Position numbers and translations under genes: made by a program. Positions 60,208 to 64,000 of a stretch of 64,000 nucleotides of DNA are shown piece by piece. Every line of letters begins with the position of its first letter. Within the stretch, counting starts at the first letter, position 1. The stretch is from an uncultured Christensenellaceae bacterium (lineage in GTDB: Bacteria; Bacillota; Clostridia; Christensenellales; Borkfalkiaceae): NCBI GenBank assembly GCA_910587005.1, contig CAJULB010000004.1, positions 186,001 through 250,000 on the forward strand, read 5' to 3'. The notes below the pieces were generated by a model that saw only the letters and a list, made by a program, of their open reading frames with translations, had not been told where the DNA came from and ran no database searches.

Positions 60208-60294
60208 TTTTATAACCTCCAAAAAATTTATTTCCTGTCTTAGTTTGCCGCTTAAAATTTTATTAATACCCCGATGCCTTTAACAGTCTTTACA

Positions 60295-60368
60295 TTTGCG
60301 TTAGTTAATAACGCAAATGAGGGTACCCTCATTTGCGTTAGTTAATAACGCAAATGAGGGTACCCTCA
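60295..60368. repeat. 37-bp tandem repeat of palindromes in the oppA leader
   Basis: Two identical 37-bp units follow each other. Each unit contains TTTGCGTT-AGTTAAT-AACGCAAA, a hairpin, and AATGAGGGTACCCTCATT, a perfect palindrome. They lie between oppA promoter and gene, within the transcribed leader. Confidence 0.85.
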
Positions 60369-60429
60369 TTTTGAATTTTTATTCGGCTTTTTTATGAAAC
60401 CGCACCTTAATGCAATTTATTTAACATTT

Positions 60430-60458
60430 ATACTATCATTCTACGCGCTGTCTGTCAA
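60430..60458 (-). promoter_or_regulatory. opp operon promoter
   Basis: TTGACA-N17-TAGTAT on the minus strand, giving a leader of about 215 bases before oppA. Confidence 0.75.
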
Positions 60459-60642
60459 ATAAATTTATTAAAAAATTCAAAAATTTTTAAAAATTAATAC
60501 ATTTTTTATTCAAAAAGTTAAATAATTACAATTTTATAACATTTTTAACGCTTTCAAAATGAATAAATGTATTTTGAAGTAATAATTATGCAATTATTCT
60601 GCGCAGTATGCAGTACGGGCGCGGGCGCATAAAAAGCGCAAA

Positions 60643-60674
60643 AACCCCGCGCGCATACCTTTGCGTGCGGGGTT
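60643..60674 (-). terminator. eda terminator hairpin
   Basis: AACCCCGCGCGCA pairs with TGCGTGCGGGGTT (one G-T pair), followed on the minus strand by TTTGCGC. It lies downstream of eda. Confidence 0.75.
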
Positions 60675-60693
60675 AATACATTATTACTTATAA

Positions 60694-61308
60694 TTATTTA
60701 ACAAGCTTTACTGCGGCTTTGGTTTTTTCCTCGATTTCGGCGGGCGTGCCCGTCATCATCCAGCTTCCGCCGCAGGCGATAATTTTATCGTATGCGAGGT
60801 ATTCCAGAATATTATCTGCGGAAATACCGCCTGTGGGCATAATTTTAAGGTAAGGGAACGCCGCGCAGATTGCTTTGATGGTTTTAAGTCCGCCGTAGTT
60901 GGAAGCGGGGAAGAATTTCAGCACGGTCAAACCCTTTGCTATCGCCGCCATAGCCTCGGTAGGGGTGACGATACCGGGGAGATAAAGCATATTGTGCTGT
61001 TTACAGCAGTCGGCAACCTCCTCGGAAAAGCCGGGGGAAACTATAAACTTCGAACCGGCTTTAATGGCTTTTTCGCACTGCTCGCGGTTGATTACCGTGC
61101 CCGCGCCGACAAGCATATCGGGATAGGTTTTTACGGTAAGCGCTATTGCTTCCGCCGCGCAGGGCGTACGGAAGGTGATTTCCGCGCAGGGCAGACCGCC
61201 GTTTATAAGCGCCTGCATTTTGGGCAGAGTTTCCTCTATGGAATTAAGCACCACTACGGGAACTATCTTCGTTTGTTTGATTTTTTCTATAAGTTGTTCT
61301 TGCGTCAT
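60694..61308 (-). CDS. eda: KDPG/KHG aldolase
   Basis: A 204-aa class I aldolase that splits 2-keto-3-deoxy-6-phosphogluconate into pyruvate and glyceraldehyde-3-phosphate. CAEITFRTPCA holds the catalytic Glu, VGAGTVINREQCEKAIKAGS is conserved, LKFFPASNYGG has the Schiff-base Lys, and IMPTGGIS the phosphate site. The start is fixed by GGAGGAG before MTQEQLIEKI; an in-frame extension is rejected. No other Entner-Doudoroff or uronate gene is adjacent. Confidence 0.94.
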   Translation of the reverse strand: MTQEQLIEKIKQTKIVPVVVLNSIEETLPKMQALINGGLPCAEITFRTPCAAEAIALTVKTYPDMLVGAGTVINREQCEKAIKAGSKFIVSPGFSEEVADCCKQHNMLYLPGIVTPTEAMAAIAKGLTVLKFFPASNYGGLKTIKAICAAFPYLKIMPTGGISADNILEYLAYDKIIACGGSWMMTGTPAEIEEKTKAAVKLVK

Positions 61309-61339
61309 TTTTCTCCTCCGAAATTTTTTCAGCGGTGAC

Positions 61340-61368
61340 ATTATAGCATACTGAATTAATAAATGCAA
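61340..61368 (-). promoter_or_regulatory. eda promoter
   Basis: TTGCAT-N17-TATAAT with TG before the -10 box on the minus strand, about 30 bases before eda. Confidence 0.7.
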
Positions 61369-61396
61369 TACCGCATTTAATTTTTTTAAAGCAAAA

Positions 61397-61425
61397 GCGG
61401 AGGGCGATTTATAATCGCCATCCGC
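61397..61425 (-). terminator. Terminator of the GNAT-like gene
   Basis: GCGGA-G-GGCGATT pairs with AATCGCC-A-TCCGC (one mismatch), followed on the minus strand by TTTTGCTTTAAAAAAA. Confidence 0.7.
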
Positions 61426-61455
61426 CGTATTCAGCGTTTAGTTTATTAATTAATA

Positions 61456-62598
61456 TTAAAACTTCCAGTCCTCTACCTTCATACCCCAGCAACGTCTGCG
61501 TTTTGCAAGCTCGGGATTAAAGCTTTTCCACAAATTCTGGATATATTTATTATCTTCGAGCATGGGACCTGTTTCAAGGTACTTAACGCCCAGCTTATTA
61601 AGTCCGACAAGGCAGTTGTGCAAAATCATTGCCACCGCGCCTTTGTTTTTATGCTCTTTTGCAATGCCTATGCTCATCATATCGGCAACTTCGACGTGCT
61701 TCATAGCTTTTAAATAAGGAATAAAGCCGAACGGGAAAATATGCCCCCTGCCCTTTTGCATAACCTCGTTAATGGAAGGCATCATAAAGCCGTAGGCAAC
61801 GACCTCGTCGTCCTTTACGACTACGGTTGCAAGCTCGGGAATAAGCACCTGGTAAATGGTGTCCATTTCGCGTTTTTTCTGCTTTTCGTTAATGGGCGTA
61901 ACGCCGTAAAGGTGCGCGTACGCTTCATCAAGCACGCCGAGGCACTTCATTATCCACTCGCTGAGCTTCTTTTTGTCGTGCTTCAACAGATAAGCTACGT
62001 CCAGAACCTCGAAGTCGTATTTTTCCATTATTTCGTCGTTGAGCTTTTCAAGGCGCTCGTCCTTTTCGGGAACGGCAAGCCTTAAACAGTGCCAGTCAAC
62101 GACCTTATATGCGCCGAGCTTTTCCATATGCTCGACGTAATACGGATAGTTGTAAATCTCTATATAAGTACTGTCGCGGTCGAAACCGTCTATAAGCATA
62201 CCCTCCTCGTTGAGGTCGGAAAAGCTCATAGGGCCGATAACCTCTTCCATTCCGACTTCGCGCGCCCATTTGAAAACTTCGTTGAAAAGCGCTTTTGTTA
62301 CTTCGAAGTCGTCTATAACGTCGAAGCGGGTGAAGCGCATCTGTTTTTTGCCGAACTTTTCGTTGGCGCCGCGGTGCCAGATTGCCGCGATTCTGCCCGC
62401 GATTTTACCGTCCTTATAGGCAAGAAACATTTTGCAGTCGGCAAAGCGGAAAGCGTCGTTGGTTTCGGGGTCGAACTCCGCAAACTCGTCCATATACAGG
62501 TTGGGACAGGCGTAGGGGTTGCCCTTATACAAATCTATAAGAAATTTGAAAAACTTCTTTTTATCGCGTTTGGAAGAAATTTGTTTTACTTCAATCAT
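61456..62598 (-). CDS. GNAT-superfamily-like acyltransferase
   Basis: A 380-aa protein of the YghO-like GNAT superfamily, recognised by its overall pattern. DLYKGNPYACPNLYMDEFAE and KMFLAYKDGKIAGRIAAIWH are in the N-terminal half; SIGIAKEHKNKGAVAMILHN is the likely acetyl-CoA loop in the C-terminal GNAT fold, and VKYLETGPMLEDNKYIQNLW follows. Substrate unknown. The ATG is used rather than an upstream TTG; no ribosome site is obvious. It has a promoter with a leader of about 130 bases. Confidence 0.8.
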   Translation of the reverse strand: MIEVKQISSKRDKKKFFKFLIDLYKGNPYACPNLYMDEFAEFDPETNDAFRFADCKMFLAYKDGKIAGRIAAIWHRGANEKFGKKQMRFTRFDVIDDFEVTKALFNEVFKWAREVGMEEVIGPMSFSDLNEEGMLIDGFDRDSTYIEIYNYPYYVEHMEKLGAYKVVDWHCLRLAVPEKDERLEKLNDEIMEKYDFEVLDVAYLLKHDKKKLSEWIMKCLGVLDEAYAHLYGVTPINEKQKKREMDTIYQVLIPELATVVVKDDEVVAYGFMMPSINEVMQKGRGHIFPFGFIPYLKAMKHVEVADMMSIGIAKEHKNKGAVAMILHNCLVGLNKLGVKYLETGPMLEDNKYIQNLWKSFNPELAKRRRCWGMKVEDWKF

Positions 62599-62736
62599 AT
62601 TTAACAAACTACGGTCTGCGGCGGTTTTTTACCGCGGATTGAGGCCGTAAATTTACTCCTTTTTTTCATATAACGTTTACGGAAAAACCGCTTTTGTTTT
62701 TATAATTTATTCCGTCCGCAAACGTACTCTTTTAAT

Positions 62737-62765
62737 ATTTTATCACAATTTGCCGATAATGTCAA
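62737..62765 (-). promoter_or_regulatory. Promoter of the GNAT-like gene
   Basis: TTGACA-N17-TAAAAT on the minus strand. The leader contains AAAGGAG and GCGGT-AAAAA-ACCGC; the ribosome-site-like AAAGGAG is not followed by a start codon. Confidence 0.72.
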
Positions 62766-62784
62766 ACACAATAAACACATAAAT

Positions 62785-62816
62785 ACGGCGCGGATAGCAT
62801 GGGCTATCCGCGCCGT
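62785..62816 (-). terminator. Terminator of the truncated membrane-protein gene
   Basis: A 14-bp stem (ACGGCGCGGATAGC and complement) with a 4-base loop, followed on the minus strand by ATTTATGTG. Confidence 0.7.
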
Positions 62817-62838
62817 GAACGGTTTATATAAATTATAA

Positions 62839-64000
62839 TTAACGGCCTTTTTTGAGTTTTCTTATTTTGTGCTTGATGGGGAACGCCCAGCAAATGGAAA
62901 TTATCCAAAGCAAAAGATAGCATATACCGCTTATCCATGCGAACGACTGCACGGACGCAAGCACCGCGTTCATAATGCTTGTAGCCTGCTCGGTTGTAAC
63001 CGCTGCGTTTGCCGCATTGCCTATTGCCTGAGCTATGGTATCTATAAACTGGTTATACAATTCGGGGAAAGCCGTTGCCAGCACGTTTTTAACCATAAGC
63101 GGAACTATATAGAATATTATGCACGGCCATGCGCAGAACAGCTTAACGTACCACATCATAAACCGTTTGTTTTTTGCGAACATATGGAAGAACGCAAACA
63201 GGAAAAGTATAAGCCAGAGAATGATAAAGAAGCCTATACCTATAAATATATATCCGTAATAGCCGAACACCGCCTCGTTACCGCCGACCGCGTTTTTGAT
63301 TGCGCTTTTAAGCGAGCCTTCCAAATCGTCGCCGATAAAGTCTTTGGCAAGCCCTTCGCCCATGGCGCGGTAGGTTGTGTATTTGACAACTTCTTTTTCG
63401 CCGTTTTCACCGCCGGCGTTTTCGTCGGGGTTGACGTCGGGTTTTTCGTCGGGGGATATGTCGGGGTTTCCGCCGCCCGTTTCGCCGTTGCTGTCCGCGG
63501 GTTCGCCTTCGGCAAGCGCAAGCTTGGAAAGCATAAGGAATTTAACAATCGAAGTTTCCGCGCCGTCATCGGCGGGGTCGGGATTTTCGGGCGGTTGCGT
63601 ACCGCCGCCGTTGCTTCCGCCGTTACCGCTGTTTGCAAAACCTGCGATTATGTCGCTGAGATTAAAGTCGCCTACGCCGCCGAGCATTTCCGAAGCCATA
63701 ACGGATATCATAGCTTCGACGGTGAAATTATCCTCGCCCGTTACGTCGTCGCGGGTGTGTTCGACTGTTTTGTCGTAAAGCTCGGTAATCTGCTTTGTTA
63801 TGTCGGCTTTCTGCTCGGGGGTGAGTTTATCTATTTCCTCGCTGTTTTCGGAAAGCCCGTCTATGTAGTTTATTATCGTATCGGAGGCCTCCTGCGCGCT
63901 TTTGGCGCTATCAAGGCTGTCAATCGTCTTTTGCAAATCCTCCGCGACTACAAGGTCGGCGTATTCTTTGGGAAGATTTTCTTTTAGCGCGGGCACTACC
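62839..64000 (-). CDS. Membrane protein with Pro/Asp/Gly linker, 5' end beyond the window
   Basis: The frame is open at the right edge, so at least 387 residues are the C-terminal part of a longer protein. A helical acidic region (SAKSAQEASDTIINYIDGLS) is followed by a flexible linker rich in Gly, Asn, Pro and Asp with repeated PDxxPDExP units. Three membrane segments come near the end (YIFIGIGFFIILWLILFLFA, LFCAWPCIIFYIVPLMV, SGICYLLLWIISICWAF), and a basic end (KHKIRKLKKGR). I do not recognise the family. Confidence 0.75.
   Translation of the reverse strand, partial: VVPALKENLPKEYADLVVAEDLQKTIDSLDSAKSAQEASDTIINYIDGLSENSEEIDKLTPEQKADITKQITELYDKTVEHTRDDVTGEDNFTVEAMISVMASEMLGGVGDFNLSDIIAGFANSGNGGSNGGGTQPPENPDPADDGAETSIVKFLMLSKLALAEGEPADSNGETGGGNPDISPDEKPDVNPDENAGGENGEKEVVKYTTYRAMGEGLAKDFIGDDLEGSLKSAIKNAVGGNEAVFGYYGYIFIGIGFFIILWLILFLFAFFHMFAKNKRFMMWYVKLFCAWPCIIFYIVPLMVKNVLATAFPELYNQFIDTIAQAIGNAANAAVTTEQATSIMNAVLASVQSFAWISGICYLLLWIISICWAFPIKHKIRKLKKGR

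Noticed and set aside
62869..63987. A 372-codon open frame on the plus strand
   Set aside because: It is opposite the truncated membrane-protein gene. The minus strand has coherent membrane segments and a terminator; the plus frame is Tyr/Cys/His-rich and shows none.

Overview
The window looks like chromosomal DNA of a Bacillota (Firmicutes) bacterium, most likely an uncultured, mid-GC member of Clostridia. The evidence is the Bacillus/Clostridium-type gene order: ylxM-ffh-rpsP-khpA-rimM-trmD-(...)-rbgA-rnhB-yraN, dprA-topA-trmFO-hslV-hslU, rpmB/yloU-fakA/recG, and rpsB-tsf-pyrH-frr-uppS-cdsA-dxr-rseP. Strong GGAGG ribosome-binding sites, sigma-A promoters (TTGACA-N17-TATAAT type) and GC-rich hairpin terminators fit this. 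No tRNA, rRNA, CRISPR array, integrase, transposase or phage structural gene was seen.

Layout. 1-15000 (minus strand): translation, ribosome assembly, SRP and DNA-processing genes, from ylxM down to a truncated hslU. 15000-17150: an accessory island with a small Cys-rich protein, three tandem XRE regulators (one frameshifted), a 76-aa hypothetical protein, and a roughly 430-nt untranslated transcript candidate with its own promoter and terminator. 17164-25950: a cation/proton antiporter, recG, fakA, a Gls24 protein, rpmB, an LRR lipoprotein, a second Cys-rich protein/XRE pair, and a YfbR-type phosphohydrolase. 26000-27000: thiT under a TPP riboswitch. 27067-34670: the rpsB-to-rseP translation, lipid and isoprenoid block. 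35313-43870: a Ca2+-type P-ATPase, a glycosyltransferase, nifU/nifS/iscR-type Fe-S genes and nadA, plus a small divergent XRE module. 43988-48640: a glycogen/alpha-glucan operon. 48900-51770: two YitT paralogues and a DUF3899 protein. 51785-60460: a complete oligopeptide ABC transporter (oppA-B-C-D-F order) whose ATPases and one permease carry large insertions. 60643-64000: KDPG aldolase, a GNAT-like protein and a truncated membrane protein.

Stretches without a gene over 300 bases. 7740-8212 holds the rplS promoter/leader and dispersed repeats. 10723-11034 is packed with hairpins. 16369-17163 holds a repeat, the ncRNA candidate and the antiporter promoter. 41187-41594 holds the nifS promoter/operator, three repeats and a terminator. 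60208-60693 is the oppA promoter and leader, with a tandem palindromic repeat.

How the genes work together. Most of the window is housekeeping. The unusual content lies between genes and in small regulators: at least three families of dispersed intergenic repeats (one forms the C-terminal tail of the P-ATPase), seven small XRE/HTH genes of which two have single-base frameshifts, a twice-repeated Cys-rich-protein/XRE module, and the structured RNA candidate at 16573-17003.
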